NCBI GenBank assembly: GCA_028708075.1
Contig: JAQVZS010000009.1
Coordinates: 21,367-66,639 of the forward strand
Source: Massilibacteroides sp.
GTDB taxonomy: Bacteria; Bacteroidota; Bacteroidia; Bacteroidales; Tannerellaceae
Length of the DNA stretch: 45,273 nt
Direction: 5' to 3'
Shown: positions 32,106 to 39,587 of the stretch, piece by piece
Position numbering within the stretch: the first letter of the stretch is position 1
How the letters are laid out: the number at the start of each line of letters is the position of its first letter
Made by a program: the position numbers and the translations under genes
Notes under the pieces: generated by a model
The model's input: the letters and a program-made list of their open reading frames with translations, nothing else
What the model was told of the DNA's origin: nothing
Databases searched by the model: none

Positions 32106-32807
32106 GTGGTTAAACAACAACAAAAAGAAGTCGACTTGTCGGCCAGCTTATCAGATGTATGGAGAGTTTTGACGGATAAAGAACGCGAAATTCTCCGGAG
32201 TAATTCGACGATCCTGCAATTTAAACGAAATGAGCTAATTTATTGCGAGGGCGACGAACCAAAGGATATGATGTGCTTACTGAAAGGTAAGGTGAAAATC
32301 TTCAAAGATGGTGTTGGAGGAAGAAGTCAAATCATACGAATGATCAAACCTGTTCAATATTTTGGTTATCGCGCCAGCTTTGCACAGGAAGATTATCTAA
32401 CAAATGCATCCGCCTTTGAAGCTTCTACAGTATGTATGATACCTATGTCCGTAGTCGAAGATTTGTTAACGGGAAACACGAATTTGGCGATGTTTTTCAT
32501 CAAACAACTATCTGTTGACCTGGGAATAGCAGATGAACGAACGGTAAATCTAACACAAAAGCATATCAGAGGCCGTTTAGCGGAATCTTTGTTATTTCTG
32601 AAAGATAGTTATGGATTGGAAGAAGACGGAGCGACATTGAGCATTTATTTAGCCCGCGAAGACTTGGCCAACTTGTCCAACATGACGACTTCAAACGCTA
32701 TTCGTACACTATCCACGTTCGTATCGGAACGTATCATTGCTTTAGACGGACGGAAAATTAAACTAATTGACGAAGAGAAACTGAAAAAAATCAGCAAAAT
32801 GGGGTAA
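32106..32807 (+). CDS. Crp/Fnr-family transcription regulator
   Basis: This 233-residue regulator has an N-terminal cyclic-nucleotide-binding-like barrel (about 20-135, with YCEGDEPKDMMCLLKGKVKI) and a C-terminal Crp-type winged helix (about 150-228). The recognition helix lies near LAREDLANLSNMTTSNAIRT. It has no cysteine cluster for an iron-sulfur centre, so it is not Fnr-like in that sense; the ligand is unknown. The start is GTG: TAA at 32085-32087 is in frame upstream, and no ATG lies between it and the GTG. It is divergent from the DUF5686 gene, a possible target. Its stop codon lies inside the loop of the kdsA terminator hairpin. Confidence 0.92.
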   Translation: MVKQQQKEVDLSASLSDVWRVLTDKEREILRSNSTILQFKRNELIYCEGDEPKDMMCLLKGKVKIFKDGVGGRSQIIRMIKPVQYFGYRASFAQEDYLTNASAFEASTVCMIPMSVVEDLLTGNTNLAMFFIKQLSVDLGIADERTVNLTQKHIRGRLAESLLFLKDSYGLEEDGATLSIYLAREDLANLSNMTTSNAIRTLSTFVSERIIALDGRKIKLIDEEKLKKISKMG

Positions 32808-32821
32808 CCCCGCCATTTTGC
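32784..32821 (-). terminator. kdsA terminator embedded in the 3' end of the crp-like gene
   Basis: GCAAAATGG (32794-32802) pairs with CCATTTTGC (32813-32821), with inner GG/CC pairs. On the minus strand the stem is followed by TGA and a run of seven U (32790-32784), so it ends kdsA transcripts. The hairpin spans the last codons and stop codon of the convergent crp-like gene; in that direction it has no U-run but may protect the RNA end. Confidence 0.8.
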
Positions 32822-32822
32822 G

Positions 32823-33629
32823 CTATTCTCGAATTGCTTCTCTGATACGTACCAATTTTAACAGTAAATCTTCTAATAAATCCAATTTAAGCATATTTGC
32901 GCCGTCCGATTTAGCTACCCCCGGATCAGGATGTGTTTCGATAAAAAGTCCATCGGCACCAACAGCAATAGCCGCCTTAGCAATAGTGGAAATAAGCGAA
33001 GGCATTCCACCTGTCACACCGGACACTTGATTGGGTTGTTGAAGAGAATGTGTTGCGTCCATAACCACCGGGAATCCCAACTGCTGCATAACGGGAATCC
33101 CTCGATAATCAACAACTAAATCCGTATATCCGAAAGTAGTTCCACGCTCAGTCAGCATAACGTTTATATTTCCGGCATCCACCACTTTCTGAGCCGCAAA
33201 TTTCATCGCATCGGGAGCCAGAAATTGTCCTTTCTTGATATTGACTATTTTTCCGGTACGAGCCGCCGCCACCAACAAATCCGTCTGACGACACAGAAAG
33301 GCCGGAATTTGAAGCACATCAACATATTCTGCGGCCATGGACGCTTCTATTGTTTCATGGATATCGGTAACTACCGGAATACCGAATGTATCGCCCACTT
33401 TTCGAAGTATTTTCAAAGCTTTTTCGTCGCCTATTCCGGTGAAAGAATCCAACCGTGAACGGTTGGCTTTTCGGTACGAACCTTTAAAAATATAAGAAAT
33501 ATTAAGACGCGACGTAACCGTTACGATATGTTCGGCTATACGTAATGCCATCTCCTCTCCCTCAATGACACAAGGGCCGGCCATCAAAAAAAAATTATCC
33601 TGTCGTTTGAATTGTTCTATCGTCACCAT
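32823..33629 (-). CDS. kdsA: 3-deoxy-8-phosphooctulonate synthase
   Basis: KdsA condenses phosphoenolpyruvate and arabinose 5-phosphate to Kdo-8-phosphate for the LPS core. The 268-residue TIM-barrel protein has AGPCVIEGEE (residues 17-26), the KGSYRKANRSR phosphate site, TDIHE, and the C-terminal ETHPDPGVAKSDGANML. C20 sits where metal-dependent KDO8P synthases carry the metal-binding Cys, so a metal-dependent form is likely (inference). It follows miaA with a two-base gap and ends at the hairpin embedded in crp. Confidence 0.96.
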   Translation of the reverse strand: MVTIEQFKRQDNFFLMAGPCVIEGEEMALRIAEHIVTVTSRLNISYIFKGSYRKANRSRLDSFTGIGDEKALKILRKVGDTFGIPVVTDIHETIEASMAAEYVDVLQIPAFLCRQTDLLVAAARTGKIVNIKKGQFLAPDAMKFAAQKVVDAGNINVMLTERGTTFGYTDLVVDYRGIPVMQQLGFPVVMDATHSLQQPNQVSGVTGGMPSLISTIAKAAIAVGADGLFIETHPDPGVAKSDGANMLKLDLLEDLLLKLVRIREAIRE

Positions 33630-33631
33630 AT

Positions 33632-34564
33632 TTATACATTTTTCTTCCTATCACTTAATAAACGAAGCGTTCGATCAATTTTTTCTTCGATGGAAAGTTC
33701 CGCTTTTAACCAATAAATAGTAAACCCTCTTCGTTCCATCCCTCTGAACCAAGTCATTTGCCGTTTCGCAAATTGATGAATCGCAATTTCCAGTTCTCGA
33801 ACCATTTCTTCATACTTGATCTTTCCGATGACGTAAAGCGTTACGAACTTGTATTCCAGACCATAGTACAATAAATCTTCGGCCGTAAGTCCCAAAGACA
33901 ACAAATACCGTACTTCTTCAACCAAACCTTCATCCAATCGATCACGCAAACGTTTCGAAATTTTCTTTCGCCGTTCATCTCTGTCTATATCAACACCAAT
34001 AATCAAACTGTTTATCGGATCATATTCGTTTCTATCCGGCGACGTATGTCGATTATATTCTTCAATTTCGATCGCACGGATCACTCTTTGTGCAGAATCA
34101 ACATCCGTTTCGTTATGAAGCGTTTTATAACCAGCCAGTATTTCTTTCAGTTCCACCAGAGTTTTCTCCCTCAAAGACTCCCGCAAAAGCTTGTTTTCAG
34201 GGACATCCAATAATTTATATCCTTTCAATACCGCCTCAATATACATCCCCGTTCCGCCGCATAATACCGGGAGTTTCCCTTTCAATTTGAATTGTTCAAA
34301 CACCCGATGGAAATCATGCTGGTATTCAAACACATTATATTTATATCCCGGATCACAAATATCGATCAAATGATAAGGCACCTGCATCCCATCCACAACA
34401 TAATCCGCTAAATCTTTTCCGGTTCCAATATCCATATTCCGATAAACCTGCCGGGAATCTCCGCTAATAATTCCGGAGTCCAAATGGGCCGCTAAAGCAG
34501 TAGCAAAAGCCGTCTTGCCCGAAGCTGTCGGACCAATAATCGTAATCAGTTCGTATCCTTTCAT
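33632..34564 (-). CDS. miaA: tRNA dimethylallyltransferase
   Basis: MiaA transfers a dimethylallyl group to A37 of tRNAs that read codons starting with U. The 310-residue protein starts MKGYELITIIGPTASGKT (P-loop about residues 10-17). It also has ISGDSRQVYRNMDIGT, VLCGGTGMYIEAVLKG and the C-terminal FAKRQMTWFRG. A frame open to 34594 adds ten hydrophobic residues and crosses the gapA terminator region, so the ATG at 34564 is chosen. kdsA follows two bases downstream and is co-transcribed. Its substrate, dimethylallyl diphosphate, comes from the MEP route in which IspE (5347-6153) acts. Confidence 0.96.
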   Translation of the reverse strand: MKGYELITIIGPTASGKTAFATALAAHLDSGIISGDSRQVYRNMDIGTGKDLADYVVDGMQVPYHLIDICDPGYKYNVFEYQHDFHRVFEQFKLKGKLPVLCGGTGMYIEAVLKGYKLLDVPENKLLRESLREKTLVELKEILAGYKTLHNETDVDSAQRVIRAIEIEEYNRHTSPDRNEYDPINSLIIGVDIDRDERRKKISKRLRDRLDEGLVEEVRYLLSLGLTAEDLLYYGLEYKFVTLYVIGKIKYEEMVRELEIAIHQFAKRQMTWFRGMERRGFTIYWLKAELSIEEKIDRTLRLLSDRKKNV

Positions 34565-34583
34565 AACAGGACAAAGATAGAAT

Positions 34584-34615
34584 AAAAAAGCCACACCCTT
34601 ATGGATGCGGCTTTT
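34584..34615 (-). terminator. Intrinsic terminator of gapA
   Basis: Thirteen pairs including two G-U wobbles form between 34586-34598 and 34603-34615, with a four-base loop. On the minus strand the arm ends in a U-run (to 34584). It lies 24 bp after the gapA stop and about 20 bp before the miaA ATG. Confidence 0.9.
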
Positions 34616-34638
34616 CAGTTTTCTTATCCGGAAATATA

Positions 34639-35655
<1,017 letters not shown>

Positions 35656-35692
35656 TTATATGGGTTTATTAAAAAAACTAATTTGCTTTTTA

Positions 35693-35776
35693 CTAACAAC
35701 CGCAAGGAGTTGCACAAGAGGCCAACAACATCAACATAAGCCAAAATGTTATGGAAACAATTGTTTTCTGTCTCAT
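35693..35776 (-). CDS. 27-residue lipoprotein-like peptide in the gapA leader
   Basis: A 27-codon frame runs from an ATG at 35776 to TAG at 35693. It encodes MRQKTIVSITFWLMLM followed by LLASCATPCGC. This is a complete lipoprotein signal with lipobox LASC (lipid-modified Cys 21) and a mature part of only seven residues, three of them Cys. A perfect -7 element (35799-35806) lies 23 bases upstream, and gapA begins 49 bp downstream on the same strand with no terminator between. It could be a genuine tiny lipoprotein, a leader ORF affecting gapA, or chance. I favour a translated ORF because signal and promoter line up. Confidence 0.5.
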   Translation of the reverse strand: MRQKTIVSITFWLMLMLLASCATPCGC

Positions 35777-35798
35777 CTTGCATTCGTTTTTATTACTG

Positions 35799-35806
35799 CA
35801 AATGTA
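35799..35806 (-). promoter_or_regulatory. -7 element ahead of the tiny lipoprotein ORF and gapA
   Basis: TACATTTG on the minus strand matches TAnnTTTG. No other strong match was seen nearer to gapA, so it may drive both. An inverted repeat TTTTTCCG/CGGAAAAA (35813-35820 and 35840-35847) lies just upstream. Confidence 0.6.
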
Positions 35807-35872
35807 ACTATGTTTTTCCGAATGACCTTATATATGAACCGGAAAAATATGCTCTCTAACATAAATTAATTG

Positions 35873-36268
35873 TTATTTTATTGGCTGAACCTTCTTCGGG
35901 GCAAACAACCCGGCAATAAAGCTTCCGGCTTTTTTTATGCTCCAGGAAACAAGAATCGGTTTGACTACATTCCAAGCTATGGGAATAAATATTTTAATCA
36001 ACGGCAAAAGATCTGCGAAAGAAAAAGCAGTTGTCAACACGTCCGTAGGTCTATCCCCGGAAGTAGATGTTTGGACATGTTCTTCCTTATCCGAGGAAGA
36101 GCTAAAAAGCATGGACGACAAAAAGGATAAAAATAAATTTCCCGCATTGGCCTGCATATAGGCAACATGTTCGTTTATTTTCACTTCCCGCTCTTTCGCT
36201 AATTGCCGGATACGTTTTTTTTCAGCCGTTAATATCTCCAACGGCGTCTGTTGTCTGTTGTTTTTCAT
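35873..36268 (-). CDS. Hypothetical protein of the YtxH/holin-like trio
   Basis: This 131-residue protein (start MKNNRQQTPLEIL) has a basic, helical N-terminus (about 10-42, Lys/Arg/Glu-rich). It continues with a Ser-rich hydrophobic patch (44-60) and a longer hydrophobic stretch near the C-terminus (LIKIFIPIAWNVVKPILVSW). I do not recognise a named domain. A longer frame reaches 36316, but either start overlaps the end of the upstream holin-like gene; with ATG at 36268 the overlap is 47 bp in another frame. It is last in a three-gene operon of small envelope proteins, and probably associates with the inner membrane. Confidence 0.75.
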   Translation of the reverse strand: MKNNRQQTPLEILTAEKKRIRQLAKEREVKINEHVAYMQANAGNLFLSFLSSMLFSSSSDKEEHVQTSTSGDRPTDVLTTAFSFADLLPLIKIFIPIAWNVVKPILVSWSIKKAGSFIAGLFAPKKVQPIK

Positions 36269-36638
36269 CGTCTTGTCTCTCGTTGTTTTTGTCATCGTTC
36301 GACATAAGTGCCGCAATTATTTCGTTTTCGACTTTGTCAACTATTTTTTTCTTATAAAAAACAATAATGAGAATGGAAATTAAATACAAAGCCGCTACGC
36401 TGATAAATCCCAAGCCTTCCGAATCAAATAGCTCTCCAAGAAAAAAGCCAAGAGAAAGAAAAATAAACAAAAAAGCAAAAAAGGCGGTAAAAAGTAATAT
36501 CAAACCATATGAAAGGACCCCAAATACTTTGCCCGTCCTTTCATAGGTACTTAATTTAAAGTATTCAAATTTCAACTCAAAATAAGCAATCACATCTTTT
36601 TTAACTTTATCGAAAAAAAGTTCCGATTTCTTTTCCAT
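36222..36638 (-). CDS. Phage-holin-superfamily-like small membrane protein
   Basis: This 138-residue protein has an amphipathic N-terminus (VKKDVIAYFELKFEYFKLS), two hydrophobic hairpin spans (about 40-72 and 78-98) and a charged tail. The pattern is that of the Phage_holin_3_6 family, which in Bacteroidota is nearly always chromosomal and not part of a prophage; no phage gene is nearby. A role in membrane or envelope stress is inferred from its steady partnership with YtxH proteins. The gene starts nine bases after YtxH, and its 3' end overlaps the next gene. Confidence 0.85.
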   Translation of the reverse strand: MEKKSELFFDKVKKDVIAYFELKFEYFKLSTYERTGKVFGVLSYGLILLFTAFFAFLFIFLSLGFFLGELFDSEGLGFISVAALYLISILIIVFYKKKIVDKVENEIIAALMSNDDKNNERQDDEKQQTTDAVGDING

Positions 36639-36647
36639 AGATTGCGT

Positions 36648-36875
36648 TTATTCAGCCGGAGTACTTGCGTCTTCCAATTTGTGAACTACTTCATTTTTTG
36701 TTTCCTTATATTTACTGACGGCAGTATTAAAGCCTTCTTTAACTTTATCAACGACATTATTTAATTCGCCTAAAAGCTGTTCCCTCTTATCAGTCGCAGC
36801 CAAATAACCAACAGCAGCCCCAACAGCCGCTCCAACGACTAATCCTAACAATAATTTTGAATCAACGTTTTTCAT
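36648..36875 (-). CDS. YtxH-domain small membrane protein
   Basis: This 75-residue protein has an N-terminal glycine/alanine-rich span (LLLGLVVGAAVGAAVGYLAA) followed by a charged amphipathic helix (EQLLGELNNVVDKVKEGFN). This is the YtxH layout, first known from Bacillus general-stress genes. It heads the trio and, unusually for this genome, has a strong Shine-Dalgarno site AAAGGGGG (minus strand, 36888-36881) five bases before the ATG. Upstream lies a sequence like an ECF-sigma promoter (36915-36943). Together these suggest an inducible, well-translated stress operon. Confidence 0.9.
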   Translation of the reverse strand: MKNVDSKLLLGLVVGAAVGAAVGYLAATDKREQLLGELNNVVDKVKEGFNTAVSKYKETKNEVVHKLEDASTPAE

Positions 36876-36914
36876 AATTTCCCCCTTTATTTATTAATTA
36901 CCACTCTACTAAGA

Positions 36915-36943
36915 TAACGTTTTTTTTATTTAAGAAGTTTCCC
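36915..36943 (-). promoter_or_regulatory. ECF-sigma-like promoter of the YtxH trio
   Basis: On the minus strand GGAAAC (36942-36937), 17 bases and CGTTA (36919-36915) resemble extracytoplasmic-function sigma promoters (GAAAC / CGT type). No TAnnTTTG match is found here. The spacer contains eight consecutive A. Confidence 0.35.
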
Positions 36944-37068
36944 ACCAAAAGAAAACTATTCTTAAATTATGTTATCACTCAGTCCGAGCTTAAAATATAT
37001 AAAATAATATCCACAACGCCCTGTTAATTAAGAAACGTTTAATCGAGAATCGAAAAGGATCTTTTTAT

Positions 37069-37076
37069 TACCTTTG
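37069..37076 (+). promoter_or_regulatory. -7 element of the PBP1A gene
   Basis: TACCTTTG matches TAnnTTTG, 60 bases before the ATG at 37137. No -33 TTTG is found at normal spacing. Confidence 0.5.
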
Positions 37077-37136
37077 TCCTTAAGTTTGTAAAAATTGAAT
37101 TATTAATTTCCCAAAAGATAAAAGAGATCGCGCGAA

Positions 37137-39482
37137 ATGACTTTCAAATGGACTAAACATATTATCCTTATCTGTTGGATCCTGCTCATTGCCGGATTAG
37201 GCTTTGCCGTAATAATCTTTTACGCCATAGCAAACGGTTCTATCGGTTACATGCCCCCTGTGGAACAATTGGAAAACCCGATCGACAAATACGCTTCACA
37301 AATTATTTCGTGCGATGCGAAAATATTGGGAAGTTACGGGAGGAGCAAAGAAAACCGAATCAGTGTCACTTATCAGGATCTTTCGGGGGATTTAGTCCGT
37401 GCACTTATAGCCACAGAAGATATCCGGTTTTCGGAACATAGTGGTATCGATATGCAAGGTCTTCTGCGGGCAATCGTAAAAAGGGGAATCTTGATGCAGA
37501 AAAGCGGTGGTGGCGGAAGTACAATTACACAACAGCTGGCGAAACAATTATACTCGCCCAGTGCGGATAACATTCTTGAACGCTTGTTACAAAAACCTAT
37601 CGAATGGGTCATCGCAGTTCAGTTAGAGCGTTTTTACACCAAAGAGGAAATCCTTACGATGTATTTGGACAAATTTGATTTCCTGTACAACGCCGTAGGG
37701 ATACAATCGGCCGCGCGAGTGTATTTCAGCGCCACACCAAAGACATTAAAAACGGAGGAAGCCGCAACACTGGTCGGCATGTGCAAGAATCCGTCATATT
37801 ATAATCCCGTCAGACAAAACAAACGGACGGTAAGACGCAGAAATACAGTCCTCAAACAAATGGAAAAAGCCGGATTCCTGACGGAAGCGCAATGCGACTC
37901 GCTTTCACAATTACCGCTTACGATTCGTTTCAGATCAATGGATCATAAAGAAGGGCCTGCTCCTTATTTTAGGGAGCATCTGCGCATGATGCTTACCGCC
38001 AAAAAACCAGACAGGAAAAATTACATGGCCTGGCAAAGACAAGTATTCCGGGAAGATTCTATCGCTTGGGAAACTAATCCGCTTTATGGATGGTGTAATA
38101 AAAATAAAAAAGCAAATGGCGAAAACTATAATATTTATACTGATGGACTAAAGATTTATACCACCATTGATTCGCGGATGCAACAGTATGCTGAAGAAGC
38201 GGTAGAGCAACATATGAAATTAGATGTTCAACCGGCTTTTACTCGAGAAAAGTCCGAACGTAGTTATGCTCCTTTCTCACGTTCTGTCTCAGCCGGACAA
38301 ATCGACACAATGATGACCAATGCCATGAAACAAACGGATCGTTACCGGACGATGAGAAAAGCGGGAATGAACGAGGCTGCTATCAAAAAAGAATTTAAGA
38401 AACCGGTGGAAATGAGAGTATTTAGTTGGGAAGGCTCGGTCGATACGCTCATGTCGCCATGGGATTCAATCCGTTACCACAAAAGTTTCCTGCGATCTGC
38501 TTTTATGTCGATGGACGCCCGAACCGGTCAAGTAAAAGCTTATGTAGGTGGCATCGACTATAAATATTTCCAGTATGATATGGTCAGTACCGGTCACCGA
38601 CAAGTAGGCTCTACCATCAAGCCTTTTTTGTATTCTCTTGCAATGATCGAAGGATTCAGTCCATGCGACAAAATGCTGCACGTACCTCAACAATTGACGG
38701 ATGAAAACGGAAAACCTTGGATCCCCAAAAACTCTAACAAAGAAAACGAAGGCGAAATCGTGACAATTGAATGGGGACTGCAACGATCGTCCAACTGGGT
38801 GACGGCTTATTTGATGAAACAATTATCACCTTATACATTTGTACGTTTGTTGCATTCATTCGGATTAAAAACAGATATCGATCCGGTTGTGGCGATTTGC
38901 CTCGGTACGCCAGACGTCTCGGTTTCAGAAATGGTCAGCGGTTATAGCGTGTTTCCTAATAAAGGAATTCGCGTAGAGCCGCTATTCGTTACAAGAATAG
39001 AAGACTCATTCGGAAATACGATCGCCAGTTTTACGCCTCATTTCAGCGAAGTATTAAGCGAAGATGCGTCATACAAAATGCTGCATATGTTGCGAAAAGT
39101 AATTGACGGGGGAACCGGGAGCCGGGTTCGTTTCCGGTACGGAATAAAAGCTCCAATGGGAGGCAAAACCGGGACTTCTCAAAACCATTCCGACGGATGG
39201 TTTATGGCGTTTACCCCCAGTTTAGTATCAGGCTGTTGGGTCGGAGGAGAGGACCGTTCTATACACTTCGACCGGATAACAGAAGGTCAAGGTGCCAGCA
39301 TGGCGTTGCCGATATACGGACTTTTCATGCAAAAAGTATACGCGGATAAAACCTTAGGTTATTTGGAAGACGAAAATTTTGAAATACCTGAACAATATGC
39401 TGATCCTTGTGCTCATAAAGAAGAAAAATCTCACAGGAATCAACCGATTGATGCAAGTGGAATAGACAAGATGTTCGATTGA
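37137..39482 (+). CDS. mrcA: Class A penicillin-binding protein (PBP1A type)
   Basis: This bifunctional enzyme polymerises and cross-links peptidoglycan. The 781-residue protein has one membrane anchor (about 9-31) and a GT51 glycosyltransferase domain with catalytic E94 (IATEDIRFSEH) and GGSTITQQLAKQLY (127-139). Its transpeptidase domain has S492-T-I-K495 (SXXK), RSSN (SXN) and K677-T-G-T680. A region of about 100 residues between the two domains holds Lys/Arg-rich helices. The length and motifs fit PBP1A rather than PBP1C, because the C-terminal extension of PBP1C is missing. It stands alone, divergent from the YtxH trio. Confidence 0.96.
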   Translation: MTFKWTKHIILICWILLIAGLGFAVIIFYAIANGSIGYMPPVEQLENPIDKYASQIISCDAKILGSYGRSKENRISVTYQDLSGDLVRALIATEDIRFSEHSGIDMQGLLRAIVKRGILMQKSGGGGSTITQQLAKQLYSPSADNILERLLQKPIEWVIAVQLERFYTKEEILTMYLDKFDFLYNAVGIQSAARVYFSATPKTLKTEEAATLVGMCKNPSYYNPVRQNKRTVRRRNTVLKQMEKAGFLTEAQCDSLSQLPLTIRFRSMDHKEGPAPYFREHLRMMLTAKKPDRKNYMAWQRQVFREDSIAWETNPLYGWCNKNKKANGENYNIYTDGLKIYTTIDSRMQQYAEEAVEQHMKLDVQPAFTREKSERSYAPFSRSVSAGQIDTMMTNAMKQTDRYRTMRKAGMNEAAIKKEFKKPVEMRVFSWEGSVDTLMSPWDSIRYHKSFLRSAFMSMDARTGQVKAYVGGIDYKYFQYDMVSTGHRQVGSTIKPFLYSLAMIEGFSPCDKMLHVPQQLTDENGKPWIPKNSNKENEGEIVTIEWGLQRSSNWVTAYLMKQLSPYTFVRLLHSFGLKTDIDPVVAICLGTPDVSVSEMVSGYSVFPNKGIRVEPLFVTRIEDSFGNTIASFTPHFSEVLSEDASYKMLHMLRKVIDGGTGSRVRFRYGIKAPMGGKTGTSQNHSDGWFMAFTPSLVSGCWVGGEDRSIHFDRITEGQGASMALPIYGLFMQKVYADKTLGYLEDENFEIPEQYADPCAHKEEKSHRNQPIDASGIDKMFD

Positions 39483-39546
39483 TTTTTTTTATGTAATTAT
39501 CAGCTAAATAAATTTGTTTGTTTTTATCTTTTCAGCATTAAAAAGC

Positions 39547-39554
39547 TATATTTG
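39547..39554 (+). promoter_or_regulatory. -7 element of the acyl-CoA synthetase gene
   Basis: TATATTTG matches TAnnTTTG, 33 bases before the ATG at 39588. It argues against a TTG start at 39552, which lies within the element. Confidence 0.55.
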
Positions 39555-39587
39555 TTGCAGATCACAAACAGAAAACAGACAAAATAT

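Noticed and set aside
35813-35847. TTTTTCCG/CGGAAAAA inverted repeat as terminator of the YtxH trio
   Set aside because: The loop is 19 bases and no U-run follows in either direction, so I note it only as a repeat near the gapA promoter.
36222-36638. Holin-like protein as a sign of a prophage
   Set aside because: There is no integrase, structural, lysis or terminase gene nearby. This holin-like family is a normal chromosomal partner of YtxH in Bacteroidota.
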